Shown: positions 51,123-60,587 of the stretch, one piece after another
How positions within the stretch are numbered: the first letter of the stretch is position 1
Layout: each line of letters begins with the position of its first letter
Assembly: GCA_019637435.1 (NCBI GenBank)
Contig: JAHBVO010000001.1
Span: 372,001 to 436,000, forward strand
Origin: Candidatus Obscuribacterales bacterium
GTDB taxonomy: Bacteria > Cyanobacteriota > Vampirovibrionia > Obscuribacterales > Obscuribacteraceae
Direction of reading: 5' to 3'
DNA length: 64,000 nucleotides
Made by a program: the position numbers and the translations under genes
Notes under the pieces: generated by a model
What the model was told of the DNA's origin: nothing
Seen by the model: the letters and a program-made list of their open reading frames with translations, nothing else
Databases searched by the model: none

Positions 51123-54077
51123 TTATCCGTGTATGGTTTTGTGGATGGTATCGAGCATTCCGTCGATTTTGGAGATGTCTGTTTCCTCCACGAAAACTGC
51201 CAGAATGCCGACGTCGACATCGGTGAGTATGGTTGTTTTCTCCTTATCGCCGTCCTTCGTGAGCATGACCATCTGACGAAGTTTTCCAATTTCCAATTTC
51301 TTGGTCGTCAGGTTGCTTGTTGATAGAAGGGCAGTCGACAGGGCACCCATGATGTCCTTGTCCCAACCTTCCTTGAGTGTGGATGCCATGACCAGTCCAT
51401 CATGACCGACGATGATGCTGCCGAACACACCCTCGTATTGATCGATTTTGTGGAGCAATTCCATGATGCCCTGACCGCGTGCCGAGCTGATGATCCGGGC
51501 GGTCGACAGATTCTGCCCTAGCTTACGTTGTTCGCCGGCTTTAATGATGTTTTCAATTGCTTGGTTATCGATCAGAAGTTTTCCGATCGTCTTCATTGTT
51601 CCGACGCTTTCGCCCTGAGCTTTGGGAGCCTTTGCAGAGCGCGTCGAGAGCGTGCCGAACTCTTTTAGCTCCTTCTGCAGTTTCGCCTTCTCAGGGGACA
51701 CAGGAGCGGCCTCTGCTTCGACGCTTTCTTCCTCTTCGGAGTCCTCATCTTCAGTGGCTTGCTTTTCTATGTCATCTTTTATTTTTGCGGCCTGCTCTTT
51801 CGACATGGCAGGCATGTCGCCAGTTTGTTTTGCGCTCTTCGGTTCCGCAGAGATGACCGGTATGCGATCACCTGTCTCGACCAACGAAGTAGGCATCGGT
51901 GGTTCTGGTTTTTCGCCCTCTTTGACCTTCTTCAAGGTCTCTGCGTTCACGTCCAGTTGTTCACCGGCAATACCTGCGAAGATATCGTCTACATCGGAGT
52001 CTCCGAGTGCAAATAGAGAGTCTCCGTCTTCTTCCGATGACTGTTCCTCAGCCGGCTCTTCGTCTTTATCGGTAGGCATGACGAAGTCGCCGGTAGCTTC
52101 CTGGTCAATTTCCTCAGGCGCCGCTGGGGCTTCCTCCTCGACTGGCTCCTCTTGCTTCTCTTCGGCTTCTTCCTCGGTCTGAGATTTTAGCGGTCTGTCT
52201 CCGACATTCATCTGAGCCTCGGCTGGAGCCAGGTTCGAGAAGAGGTCGTCGACGTCTCCGTCGACATTGTCTCCGAACAATGTTTCGCGATCGCCCTCTT
52301 CATCCTCCGATGGTTCAGCGGATTGTTCCGAAGCTTCAGGCTCTTCCTCTGCGATTGGTTCAGGCTGCGGTTCTTCCGCTTCGGGAGCGGCTGGCGATAC
52401 CTCTGACTCTTCAGCGCCAGCTTCGACTTCGGCTTCGTGTGTGACTTCGCGTTGGCTGTCTGCTGGTGCCAGTGATGTGAATATGTCGTCAATCTCAGCG
52501 TCTACGTTTTCCGCAAAGACCTTCTCTTCTTCCTCCTGCGCCTCGGGCTCAGGCGTTGATTCGGTGAGCGGTTCGCTCGCCTTTGCCGCGGGCGCCACCT
52601 CCTCTTCTTCCTCGGACATTTCCATGAATCTTCTGGACAGTAAACCGCCGGCATTTTCGCTGGACGTTTTCTCTATCGATTTCGATTCCGATGCACTGGC
52701 TGCCGGAGCGGGTTTGTCCGGTTTTGCAGAAGCTGCTTCGAATTCTTTTACTTCCGGAACTTCCTTTTTCTCGTCCTCGTCGGCGAGCGCCTCTGCTCTG
52801 TCCAGGAGACTCAGGAGGTCGGGTGAACTGCCTGTAGGCGCCGGAGTCGGCTGTCTTTTTTCGGCCATTTTTGCAGCTAAGCCGCCGACCGGGCGTTCGT
52901 CCTTGCCACTACCTGTGGTGCCTGGTGCGGGTCGTGCCGGTGTTGACTGTGTCGTACCCGGGCGAGCCGGAGAGTCTTTAGCTGCCGGTCGGGCTGGTTG
53001 AGCCAGTGGTTGCGGCTTCGATGCTGCCGGCTGCGGCTTTGCGGCTTCCGCACCCTTCGGTTTGTCCGCAACTTCGGAAAAGAGGACGGCGATGCGAATC
53101 TCTTCAGGTTTCGGAAGTGCCTCGTAGTCCGTGCTTTCATCTTCGGTGTCGAGTCTGTCGAGCAGGCTTCTCAGGTCACCACCACCTGCGGTGTCTTGAA
53201 TCGGCGTCGGTTTCAACGAACCGGTTCCGCTGGCAGACAGTGCTTGGAGTTTGGTAAACGTGCTTGTGTTCCGACGTTTTTGCGCTTGCAAACGGCTGTT
53301 GGTCGCAGAATTCTTTGCGTCCGAGGGACCGCCGGGGGCTGGTCCGGTGCGAGCTGCCGGCGCATTCGGCGAAGGGTTGAGCGGACCCGACAGCATCTCA
53401 TCAGAAGCGTCGAGGTCGATCTCCACGGGCGGTGTCATAATCGCCTGCGCACTCTCGACACTGCTTGGAGTCTTGCGATTAGTGACGGTTTCAGCCGGAG
53501 GAACGACGGCCTGCATATCCGTCTTTGACGAGGTCAAACCGCGAAGCCCACCGACCTTGGACTTCATGAAGTCTTCAGCCGATTCTGCGTCTTGAAGAGC
53601 AGATGGTATCGTCCCGGTCGGCACTGGTTCTTGCGGACCGGATTCGGCAACCTTGCCTTTTTGAAGTCTTTCCAGCCCGCCTGATGCGAAGCTATCGAAA
53701 GGTTCTAATTTGAACAATGCGAAAGTCGTTCCCAGACCGCCGAGGTTCATTATCACCAGCTGAGCCCAGCTGAACTCGACCATCAAGCCTGGAGAAAACT
53801 TCCAGAAATTGTAGAACAAGTTGCCGAGAAGTCCGTACAGCGACGCAAAAGCGAAAATCGAAAGCGCTGCTTGATACTTCTGGATTTTGGATGCTCGATC
53901 GTAAAGTATCAGCGAGCCAATCAGTGCAACACCGATTAATGTGACGAATAAAACGCTGATGTGGAACGAATTTCCTCCCGCCAGCATCGGCTGTTGCGGC
54001 AACATAATCGCCGCCGCCGCAAAGATGAGCGGCGCAACAATGCCCAGAGGGGAAAGTTTGAATGACAGTTTGTACAT
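51123..54077 (-). CDS. Membrane-anchored Roadblock/LC7-domain protein with long acidic repeat region (984 aa)
   Basis: Four TM helices fill residues ~10-125. A very long disordered Pro/Ala/Glu/Ser-rich region spans ~130-840. It contains three related acidic modules, near residues 520, 595 and 690, each with a (D/E)(V/I)DD(I/L)F core, the first two also sharing SLAPA/NLAPA. The C-terminus (~860-984) is a Roadblock/LC7 domain (GIMELLHKIDQYEGVFGSIIVGHDGLVMAS...ILAVFVEE) as in MglB and other regulators of small Ras-like GTPases. Domain order and membrane anchoring suggest a platform that places a GTPase regulator at the membrane. No MglA-type GTPase is in the window. Confidence 0.8.
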   Translation of the reverse strand: MYKLSFKLSPLGIVAPLIFAAAAIMLPQQPMLAGGNSFHISVLFVTLIGVALIGSLILYDRASKIQKYQAALSIFAFASLYGLLGNLFYNFWKFSPGLMVEFSWAQLVIMNLGGLGTTFALFKLEPFDSFASGGLERLQKGKVAESGPQEPVPTGTIPSALQDAESAEDFMKSKVGGLRGLTSSKTDMQAVVPPAETVTNRKTPSSVESAQAIMTPPVEIDLDASDEMLSGPLNPSPNAPAARTGPAPGGPSDAKNSATNSRLQAQKRRNTSTFTKLQALSASGTGSLKPTPIQDTAGGGDLRSLLDRLDTEDESTDYEALPKPEEIRIAVLFSEVADKPKGAEAAKPQPAASKPQPLAQPARPAAKDSPARPGTTQSTPARPAPGTTGSGKDERPVGGLAAKMAEKRQPTPAPTGSSPDLLSLLDRAEALADEDEKKEVPEVKEFEAASAKPDKPAPAASASESKSIEKTSSENAGGLLSRRFMEMSEEEEEVAPAAKASEPLTESTPEPEAQEEEEKVFAENVDAEIDDIFTSLAPADSQREVTHEAEVEAGAEESEVSPAAPEAEEPQPEPIAEEEPEASEQSAEPSEDEEGDRETLFGDNVDGDVDDLFSNLAPAEAQMNVGDRPLKSQTEEEAEEKQEEPVEEEAPAAPEEIDQEATGDFVMPTDKDEEPAEEQSSEEDGDSLFALGDSDVDDIFAGIAGEQLDVNAETLKKVKEGEKPEPPMPTSLVETGDRIPVISAEPKSAKQTGDMPAMSKEQAAKIKDDIEKQATEDEDSEEEESVEAEAAPVSPEKAKLQKELKEFGTLSTRSAKAPKAQGESVGTMKTIGKLLIDNQAIENIIKAGEQRKLGQNLSTARIISSARGQGIMELLHKIDQYEGVFGSIIVGHDGLVMASTLKEGWDKDIMGALSTALLSTSNLTTKKLEIGKLRQMVMLTKDGDKEKTTILTDVDVGILAVFVEETDISKIDGMLDTIHKTIHG

Positions 54078-54302
54078 CTAACGACTACTTGCCTACTTCT
54101 TAACGAGTAACTGTGTGAGCTATATACCCGAGTTGAAAAACTAACTAGTAACTCCTACGTATTATGTCAAATTGGCAACCCCATTCTCGTTATTCCCGAG
54201 AATATCCGACGTGTCGCGACTGAAACCGATTGCGCATATCGCAGCAGTTGAAAACCGGAGCAGACGTCTTGCAACGCGCGCCGGGCGCAGAAAGTTCCAG
54301 GG

Positions 54303-54322
54303 CTCGATTGTCGACAATCGAG
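54303..54322. repeat. Perfect 20-bp palindrome after pheT
   Basis: CTCGATTGTC/GACAATCGAG without spacer, eight bases past the pheT stop. As RNA it gives an 8-bp stem with a TCGA loop, possibly a terminator stem without T tract. It could also be a protein site. Confidence 0.5.
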
Positions 54323-54329
54323 TACGGCG

Positions 54330-56885
54330 CTAAGCTCGAAACTTGCCGCCCATCTTGGATACGAGATTGTCTCTTATCTTGCCCATGATTTTATCGACCT
54401 CGTCGGTGGTCAGAGTTTTCTCTCTGTCCTGGAAGGTCAGGCGGTACGACAGGCTGCGAGTTCCTTCCTCCAGCGGGTAGATGCTGACAAGCTCAACATC
54501 CACTAGTGATGCGCCTCCCGACATTTCAATCGAGCCTTGCACCGCCGCGTGGTCTGTCGAGTCCTTCATGTCCACCGTCAGATCTCTGATCATCGAAGGC
54601 GTGCTGGCTGGCTCCTTAAAGCCGCCAACCACGAGTGATTTGGCGATTTGCTCCAAGTCGAGTTCAAAAGCATAGACTGCATCTCGGAGATCTTTTTCCG
54701 CCAGGTAGCCTGGATGAACTTCACCAACCAGTCCCAGCTTGACAAGGCGATCTTCCATTTTTCCTTCGACATCGCGAGGAAATTTATCAGCCGGAGCTAC
54801 GGCAATTACACAGGCTCGATATGGATGCAAGTATGCAGGAGCATTTTTCGGTCGGAAGAAGCGCAACCTCGTGACCGGTACTCCCGCTTTTTCAAGCATC
54901 GACTCGGCAATGCCCTTGATGCGGTAAAAGTCTACCTTCTCCTCAAGCGAAGCCTTTGTGACCACTTTCTCTTTCACTTTTTCGCTCTTGGTCACCTGTT
55001 TCACAAGCGATCCGGTAATAACAGCGGCAACTAAAGTTCTCTCTGCTACGCCAGTCGACCATTTGTCCAATTCCGACTTCTCTTCTACCCGTTCGTAAAC
55101 GCGGCCTGTTTCAAACAACCACACGTCTTTCACGCCGCGGTCGAGGTTGTATTTGACTGCATCAATCATGCCGGGAATGAGACTCTGTCTCAAAGCCTGG
55201 TGATCCTTGGATAGAGGGTTTAAAACGCGAACGACGGTTTCACTTTCAGTCAGGCTGCTCTCTCCGCGCAAGCTGCTGAGCCAGGCTTCGGAAAGACCTT
55301 GTCCGGAAAGGGCGAAACGTATATCGCGTATGAGTTGGTCGGAACGCTCCGGGCACGCGGAGGAACGCGGCATAGCTTCAGGGAGGTTGTCGTATCCGAA
55401 TAGCCTGCAAACTTCCTCGATGAGGTCTATCTCGCGCGTCACATCCTCGCGTCTGAAACTAGGCACTTCGACGGTGATCTCGTCAGGATTAGTTTGCGGT
55501 TCGGGTTTGAAACCGAGGCTGCTCAAGTATTTGATCGCGTCTGCGGCCGGCATATCGACGTCTAGAAGCCGTTTGACCTGGCTGAGTCGCATGGAGACCT
55601 TGGTCGGCGTGGTCTTCGGAGAGCCTGACTGGAAAAGATTTTTCACTTTGACATCGGCGCCGCAGTATTTCGAAATCAAATATGCCGCCCGGTCGGAAGC
55701 GGCGCGAACAGTCTCCACATCAACTCCCCGCTCGAAGCGCAGTGAGCTGTCGCTGGAGAGTCCCATCAAGCGGCTGCCTCTGCGGACACGAGCAGGAGTG
55801 AAGGCCGCGGCTTCAAGCGCGATTGTGGTGGTGGTTTCACTGATCTCGGAGTCTTTGCCGCCCATGATTCCGGCAAGCCCAATAACGTTTTCCGTGTCGA
55901 CGATGGCGAGCACTTCATCAGTGAGATCGCGGACTTTGCCGTCGAGCGATACGAGCTTCTCTCCGCTTCTCGCACGGCGCACAGCGATCGTCTCGCCTTT
56001 GACCTTTGCCAGATCGTAGGCGTGAAGAGGTTGACCGTACTCGAGCATAACGTAGTTGGTTATATCGACCACGTTATTTACGGTCCTCAATCCCAGAGAC
56101 TCAAGGCGGCGGGCTAACCAATCTGGAGACGGGCCGATCTTGATGTTTTCAATCAATCTAATGGAGAAGTAGGGGCAATCCTCGGTATTTTCGATGCTTG
56201 TGGATAAACCGACCTTTTCGCCTTCTTTGTCCTGGTAGACTTTATCGTCACCTTCGACGTTCAATTTCCAATCAGGAATTTCCAGCTTGCGTCCGGTCAG
56301 GGCTGCCATCTCGCGCGCGAGACCAATCACACTCAACGCATCTCCGCGGTTGGAGCGAGGCGCGACGTGCATGACATAGTCAGGTTTTAACGACAAATGC
56401 TCGATGATGTCGATGCCCAGTTCAACACCGTTTTCACCAGGACGAGACAGAACCAGGATGCCTTCCGAGTCACCATCTGTGATACCAAGCTCGGGCGGTG
56501 AGCAGAGCATGCCGTTAGATAACACGCCTCTGATCTCTCCTGCTTTGATCTCCAGTTTCTCCCCGGTCTTTCGGTTCACGACGATAGAACCAGGAAGTGC
56601 GACCGGAATTCGCTGACCGACTTCGATATTTTGCGCGCCGCAAACAATTTCGACGGGATCCTGATCTTTTTTGAGCTTGACCTTGGTGAGCCTGATTTTA
56701 TCGGCATTCGGATGTGTTTTGATGTCGACGATTTCGCCAACGACAACCGGACCGGTCAGATCAGGACCCTCTTTCGACATCTCTTCGACCTCGAAAGCGC
56801 CCATGGTGAGCCTGTCCTTAACGTCTTCTATTTCGATTCCGTCGAGGTTGACATAATCGCAGAGCCAACTGTAGGAAAGTTTCAT
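54330..56885 (-). CDS. pheT: Phenylalanyl-tRNA synthetase beta subunit
   Basis: The large subunit of the (alpha-beta)2 synthetase (851 aa, slightly longer than the ~800 norm). Visible domains are the N-terminal EMAP-II-like tRNA-binding fold (~40-150, VVVGEIVDIKTHPNADKIRLTKV), the B3/B4 editing region (~215-395), B5 (~405-475), the catalytic-like core (~490-720) and the C-terminal FDX-ACB anticodon-binding domain (~755-850, PSMIRDLTVDMKDSTDHAAV). A charged insertion near residues 650-675 (KVTKSEKVKEKVVTKAS) explains part of the added length. It follows pheS by 49 bases on the same strand. Confidence 0.96.
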   Translation of the reverse strand: MKLSYSWLCDYVNLDGIEIEDVKDRLTMGAFEVEEMSKEGPDLTGPVVVGEIVDIKTHPNADKIRLTKVKLKKDQDPVEIVCGAQNIEVGQRIPVALPGSIVVNRKTGEKLEIKAGEIRGVLSNGMLCSPPELGITDGDSEGILVLSRPGENGVELGIDIIEHLSLKPDYVMHVAPRSNRGDALSVIGLAREMAALTGRKLEIPDWKLNVEGDDKVYQDKEGEKVGLSTSIENTEDCPYFSIRLIENIKIGPSPDWLARRLESLGLRTVNNVVDITNYVMLEYGQPLHAYDLAKVKGETIAVRRARSGEKLVSLDGKVRDLTDEVLAIVDTENVIGLAGIMGGKDSEISETTTTIALEAAAFTPARVRRGSRLMGLSSDSSLRFERGVDVETVRAASDRAAYLISKYCGADVKVKNLFQSGSPKTTPTKVSMRLSQVKRLLDVDMPAADAIKYLSSLGFKPEPQTNPDEITVEVPSFRREDVTREIDLIEEVCRLFGYDNLPEAMPRSSACPERSDQLIRDIRFALSGQGLSEAWLSSLRGESSLTESETVVRVLNPLSKDHQALRQSLIPGMIDAVKYNLDRGVKDVWLFETGRVYERVEEKSELDKWSTGVAERTLVAAVITGSLVKQVTKSEKVKEKVVTKASLEEKVDFYRIKGIAESMLEKAGVPVTRLRFFRPKNAPAYLHPYRACVIAVAPADKFPRDVEGKMEDRLVKLGLVGEVHPGYLAEKDLRDAVYAFELDLEQIAKSLVVGGFKEPASTPSMIRDLTVDMKDSTDHAAVQGSIEMSGGASLVDVELVSIYPLEEGTRSLSYRLTFQDREKTLTTDEVDKIMGKIRDNLVSKMGGKFRA

Positions 56886-56934
56886 TTACTCAAAATCCTG
56901 ATGTATAGAGGTTGTAGCTTGGTTCGAGCGCCGT

Positions 56935-57981
56935 TTAGAACTGGCGGAGAAAACGCAAATCGTTGTTGTAGAAGTGGCGAATGTCGTTGATGCCGTAACG
57001 CAGCATGGCGAGTCGTTCTATACCCATGCCGAAGGCGAAACCGCTCCACTCCTCCGGATCTATGCCAGCGCCTTGAAGAACGTTCGGATCGACCATGCCG
57101 CATCCGAGCAGTTCAAGCCAGCCTCTGTTGCCGCAAGTGCGGCAACCGGAGCCCTCGCAAAACGGGCACTGGCTGTCAAGTTCCGCGCTTGGTTCTGTGA
57201 ACGGGAAAAAGTCCGGGCGAAAACGTGTTTTGAGCGGCTTGCCAAAAAGCTCTCGAATAAACGCATTCAACGTTCCCTTCAACTGTCCGAAAGTGACATC
57301 GCGATCGACGAGCAGTCCTTCGAGCTGATGGAACAGCGGATACTTTCTGGCATTCACTTCTTCGTTCCGGTAAACGCGACCCGGCGAAATTACGCGAAGT
57401 GGTGGCTTCTTGCTGTTCATCACCCGGATTTGAACGGTGGAAGTCTGACTCCTCAAAAGAACATCGGGGCGCACGTTTGTGTAGAACGTGTCCTGTTCGT
57501 CTCGGGCCGGGTGATCTTTAGGTGTGTTCAAAGCGTCGAAATTGAAGTAGTCGGTTTCAACCTCCGGCCCCTCAGCGACGGTGAAGCCCATACCGTAGAA
57601 AATCGAAATGATTTCTTCCGTCACTTGTGTGAGAGGATGAATGTGACCGAGTTCGCTGCGGGTTCCAGGAAGAGTGACGTCGATCACTTCTTGCGAAAGC
57701 CGAGCGCTGAGGGCCTCAGCTTCGAGTCCTTTGCGCCTGTTGTCGAGCAGGTTTTGAATCGAGTCTTTGATTTCGTTGGCGAGCTGCCCGATTTTTTTCT
57801 TTTCTTCAACCTCGAGCTTTGCCAGCCCGCGCAAGATCGCGGTAATTTCACCGCTTTTGCCTAAGTGTTTGCGGCGAAGCTCTTCGAGCGGTTCCAGACT
57901 ATCGGTAGCAGCTATGTCCCTGGCAGCTTCTTGCTCCAGGTCCTTCAGCTGTTGTTCAAGTGACATCAACACAGCCTCCAT
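56935..57981 (-). CDS. pheS: Phenylalanyl-tRNA synthetase alpha subunit
   Basis: The catalytic subunit (348 aa). It has an N-terminal coiled-coil arm (~1-90), class II motif 1 near GMGFTVAEGPEVETDYFNFDALN, motif 2 in RVYRNEEVNARKYPLFHQLEG and motif 3 in GFAFGMGIERLAMLRYGIND. Four cysteines (CPFC...CRTC, about residues 270-280) form the zinc-knuckle-like insertion common in bacterial PheS. The start may be the first ATG at 57981 or the in-frame ATG five codons later. It is first of the pheST pair. Confidence 0.96.
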   Translation of the reverse strand: MEAVLMSLEQQLKDLEQEAARDIAATDSLEPLEELRRKHLGKSGEITAILRGLAKLEVEEKKKIGQLANEIKDSIQNLLDNRRKGLEAEALSARLSQEVIDVTLPGTRSELGHIHPLTQVTEEIISIFYGMGFTVAEGPEVETDYFNFDALNTPKDHPARDEQDTFYTNVRPDVLLRSQTSTVQIRVMNSKKPPLRVISPGRVYRNEEVNARKYPLFHQLEGLLVDRDVTFGQLKGTLNAFIRELFGKPLKTRFRPDFFPFTEPSAELDSQCPFCEGSGCRTCGNRGWLELLGCGMVDPNVLQGAGIDPEEWSGFAFGMGIERLAMLRYGINDIRHFYNNDLRFLRQF

Positions 57982-58128
57982 ATGGACTTTAATAAAGTAT
58001 CAGACGCGCGCCGCTGTTACTTCATCCAGGGCTCAGTGTTTGCGAATTTGAAATATGAGCTGTTAAAAAAAATGAGTACAATCAGTTTTAGAATGGCTTA
58101 TTGGCGACCGATTTAGAAGTGTATTAAA

Positions 58129-58599
58129 TTGCCGAAAAGAAGGTTTACGCCCAAGAAAACGATTCCAACCACACGCGTTTCTGTGGTGGTCGTCAACAAG
58201 GAAAACAAAATTCTTCTGGTCCGGCACAAAAAAGGCAACCAGCGCTACTGGGTCTTGCCGGGTGGACGGCTTGAATATGGTGAAACCTTCGAGGAATGCG
58301 CCATTCGTGAGCTAAAGGAAGAGACAGGCCTGGATGTCGAGGTGGAGAGATTTCTGTTTCTTTCCGAGGCCCTTGCACCGGATCGCAGCCGGCATATTGT
58401 AAACATCTTTATCAAAGCCAAAGTTGTGGGCGGCACGATGAAGTTGGGGGACGAACCGGTGCTTGCCGGAGTTGACTTCCTGCCGCTTGAGGACCTGGCC
58501 AAGCTCACTCTGTTTCCTCCCGTGAGTGATGAGATTCTGGAAGCGCTTTCGGCTGGTTCGAGCAAGGGAATTCGATATCTTGGCAACTTGTGGGTGTAG
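58129..58599 (+). CDS. NUDIX hydrolase
   Basis: A 156-residue hydrolase of nucleoside-diphosphate-linked compounds. The full Nudix box lies at residues 45-67 (GGRLEYGETFEECAIRELKEETGL), preceded by RYWVLP. The substrate is not predictable. ADP-ribose- or oxidised-nucleotide-type pyrophosphatases share this form. The start is TTG 58129, with a basic N-terminal tail (PKRRFTPKK) that is unusual for the family and may be partly untranslated. It is divergent from pheS. Confidence 0.88.
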   Translation: MPKRRFTPKKTIPTTRVSVVVVNKENKILLVRHKKGNQRYWVLPGGRLEYGETFEECAIRELKEETGLDVEVERFLFLSEALAPDRSRHIVNIFIKAKVVGGTMKLGDEPVLAGVDFLPLEDLAKLTLFPPVSDEILEALSAGSSKGIRYLGNLWV

Positions 58600-58707
58600 C
58601 CAAAAAGCGCATCTATCGTTATCATTGCAAATCCCAGCTCGCAAGACCGGTTGATTTCTGCCGGACAGATTTTTGTTGTGCGAGCCGTCAACTATGGAGA
58701 TAAGCTC

Positions 58708-58854
58708 ATGGCTGAGCAAAGAGGAATGAAACGCGCTGCTAAAGTGCTTAAGCGCTCACAACGTCTCAAGAAGAAAGCTAAAGAAGCTAACTTGAGAAGA
58801 CTCGAGCGGGCGTTGAACGCACCGGAACAGCAAGCAGAAGAGAAAAGCGAGTAG
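58708..58854 (+). CDS. Small basic helical protein (48 aa)
   Basis: ATG 58708 is preceded by TGGAGATAA. The 48 residues (MAEQRGMKRAAKVLKRSQRL, then a KKKAKEANLRRLERALNAPEQQ stretch split over two helices' worth of sequence) are almost all helix-forming and strongly basic, ending acidic. It resembles ribosome-associated or RNA-binding small proteins in composition but no family is recognised. It is convergent with obg. Confidence 0.6.
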   Translation: MAEQRGMKRAAKVLKRSQRLKKKAKEANLRRLERALNAPEQQAEEKSE

Positions 58855-58890
58855 TCGCCTCTTCTCCGTTCATAACAAATTAATCGCTGG

Positions 58891-60192
58891 CTACCAGTCT
58901 TCACCATAGGTGAATTCGACGCCGGCGATTTTGATTGTCTGCCCGGACTGAATCCCCTCTGCGATCAGAGCGTCAATTACTCCCATCGAACGGAAAGCCC
59001 GGTAGAGATGTTGCAGTGATTCGGTGTCCCGCATATTAGTTACTTCAACCAATCGTTCAGCTCGATCGCCTTCGATCGTGAAGACATTCTTCTTTCGGTG
59101 AATTTCGAAATAGCTGTTGCTTCTGGTTTCGGCGTATGCGTCCTCGTCCGGTGGAAGAACGTCGCCTTCGAAAAGCTCGTCAGGTTCTTCCTCTCTGGAC
59201 TTCGCCAGCTTTTCTGTGACCAGGTTGATCAGCTCTCTGGTACCTTCGCTTATGGCACCGCTGATGGTGAGGACGGGCGAATCGGGTTTCATCTTCTTAA
59301 CCAGATTGATGGCGTTGGTGGTGGCATCGTCATCGACGAGATCGATTTTATTTAGGACCATTATCTGAGGTAAGGTCTTGAGCTTTGTCCCGTAGCCCGC
59401 CAGCTCTTTATCGATTGTCTCGATGTCATGCTGCAAATTCTCAGACGATATATCCACAAGATGTATCAAAAATCTGGTGCGCTCAATGTGCTTCAAAAAT
59501 TTGTGTCCCAGTCCCAAACCTTGAGATGCTCCCTCGATAAGACCGGGAATGTCCGCCATTACGAAACCCTGTCCATCAGCCATTTTCACGACGCCAAGCT
59601 GAGGAGAGAGTGTGGTGAATGGATAGTCGGCGATTTTCGGTTTAGCGGCAGTGAGAACGCTCAAGAGCGTCGATTTGCCTGCGTTCGGCAATCCCACTAT
59701 TCCAACGTCAGCCAGCAATTTCAGTTCCAGCTTCAGACGTCGTTCTACGCCTCTCAGACCGGGCTCACAGAAGTGAGGCGCCCGTCGTTGCTGCGTGGCA
59801 AGCGACGTGTTACCACGTCCGCCCTTGCCTCCCTGTGCAACCATGATTGTCAGTCCATCATGAGTGAGGTCGGCTATCGCGTTTCCCGTTTCAACATCAT
59901 ACGCAATCGTGCCGACCGGAACTTCGATAATGAGGTCGTTGCCGCCCCTGCCGTGCCTGTTCTTCGGACCGCCTTTGGCGCCCGGTTCGGCTTCGTACTC
60001 CGTCTTATAACGAAAATCGAGCAGAGTGCTTTTATCGCCGACGGCCTTCAGATAAATGTCGCCGCCCTTGCCGCCGTTACCCCCTGCCGGGCCGCCTAGC
60101 GGCTCATATTTCTCGCGCCGCCAGGCAACCATTCCGTTGCCACCGTCGCCGGAGCGGACAACTATTTCTGTTTCGTCGATGAATTGAGTCAT
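58891..60192 (-). CDS. obg: GTPase Obg/CgtA
   Basis: Essential ribosome-assembly and stress GTPase (433 aa). Domains are the glycine-rich Obg fold (1-158, with GGNGGKGGD and GGKGGRGN runs), the G domain (P-loop GLPNAGKST at 167-175, switch DYPFTTLSPQLG, DIPGLIEGAS and NKIDLVD), and an OCT C-terminal domain (~355-433, FEIHRKKNVFTIEGDRAERLVEVTNM). It is complete and of normal length. It is convergent with the small basic protein gene. Confidence 0.97.
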   Translation of the reverse strand: MTQFIDETEIVVRSGDGGNGMVAWRREKYEPLGGPAGGNGGKGGDIYLKAVGDKSTLLDFRYKTEYEAEPGAKGGPKNRHGRGGNDLIIEVPVGTIAYDVETGNAIADLTHDGLTIMVAQGGKGGRGNTSLATQQRRAPHFCEPGLRGVERRLKLELKLLADVGIVGLPNAGKSTLLSVLTAAKPKIADYPFTTLSPQLGVVKMADGQGFVMADIPGLIEGASQGLGLGHKFLKHIERTRFLIHLVDISSENLQHDIETIDKELAGYGTKLKTLPQIMVLNKIDLVDDDATTNAINLVKKMKPDSPVLTISGAISEGTRELINLVTEKLAKSREEEPDELFEGDVLPPDEDAYAETRSNSYFEIHRKKNVFTIEGDRAERLVEVTNMRDTESLQHLYRAFRSMGVIDALIAEGIQSGQTIKIAGVEFTYGEDW

Positions 60193-60335
60193 TTAAATCG
60201 TGGTATCTATAACTTGATAAGGAGATCAGATTCTATTTCAGAGTTTCAAGCTCTTATATATACTTGGTATAAGCTCGGAATTCCAAATTTTATAGGTCAC
60301 TTTATTAAGTGATAGATATCGCGGAGGATTGCACC

Positions 60336-60554
60336 TTGGAAGAGAGAATCACGGTTCACGAAAAGGCCAGAGGCGAAACCATCAACGTTTACATTGGCGA
60401 ATATAGAGGGACCAAGTACCTCCACATTCGTGAATGGTACGTTGATAAGGACCAGGAAGAGAAACCCACCAAGAAGGGTGTTGCCATTCCGATCGATAAG
60501 ATTGAAGCTTTGCAAGATGCGATTGATAGATTGGTGCCTAAGTCGAGCAAATAG
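60336..60554 (+). CDS. PC4/YdbC-like ssDNA-binding protein
   Basis: A 72-residue protein with the beta-sheet/helix pattern of bacterial PC4 (transcriptional coactivator p15) homologues: INVYIGEYRGTKYLHIREWYVDKDQ, then GVAIPIDKIEALQDAIDRL. Such proteins bind single-stranded DNA or RNA as dimers. The start is a TTG at 60336, because GCGGAGG lies exactly eight bases before it. The upstream in-frame GTG at 60309 has no such site. It is divergent from obg and upstream of the M23 peptidase. Confidence 0.8.
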   Translation: MEERITVHEKARGETINVYIGEYRGTKYLHIREWYVDKDQEEKPTKKGVAIPIDKIEALQDAIDRLVPKSSK

Positions 60555-60587
60555 TGCTATCACTTTTGCAGACGGAGGTCCGATGTA

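Noticed and set aside
53251..53595. Long plus-strand ORFs opposite the Roadblock gene (51557-53595)
   Set aside because: Low-complexity Ser/Ala translations that mirror the acidic repeat region of the minus-strand gene. Shadow frames without ribosome sites.
56974..57864. 296-residue plus-strand ORF opposite pheS
   Set aside because: Shadow of the minus-strand pheS, which has all class II motifs.
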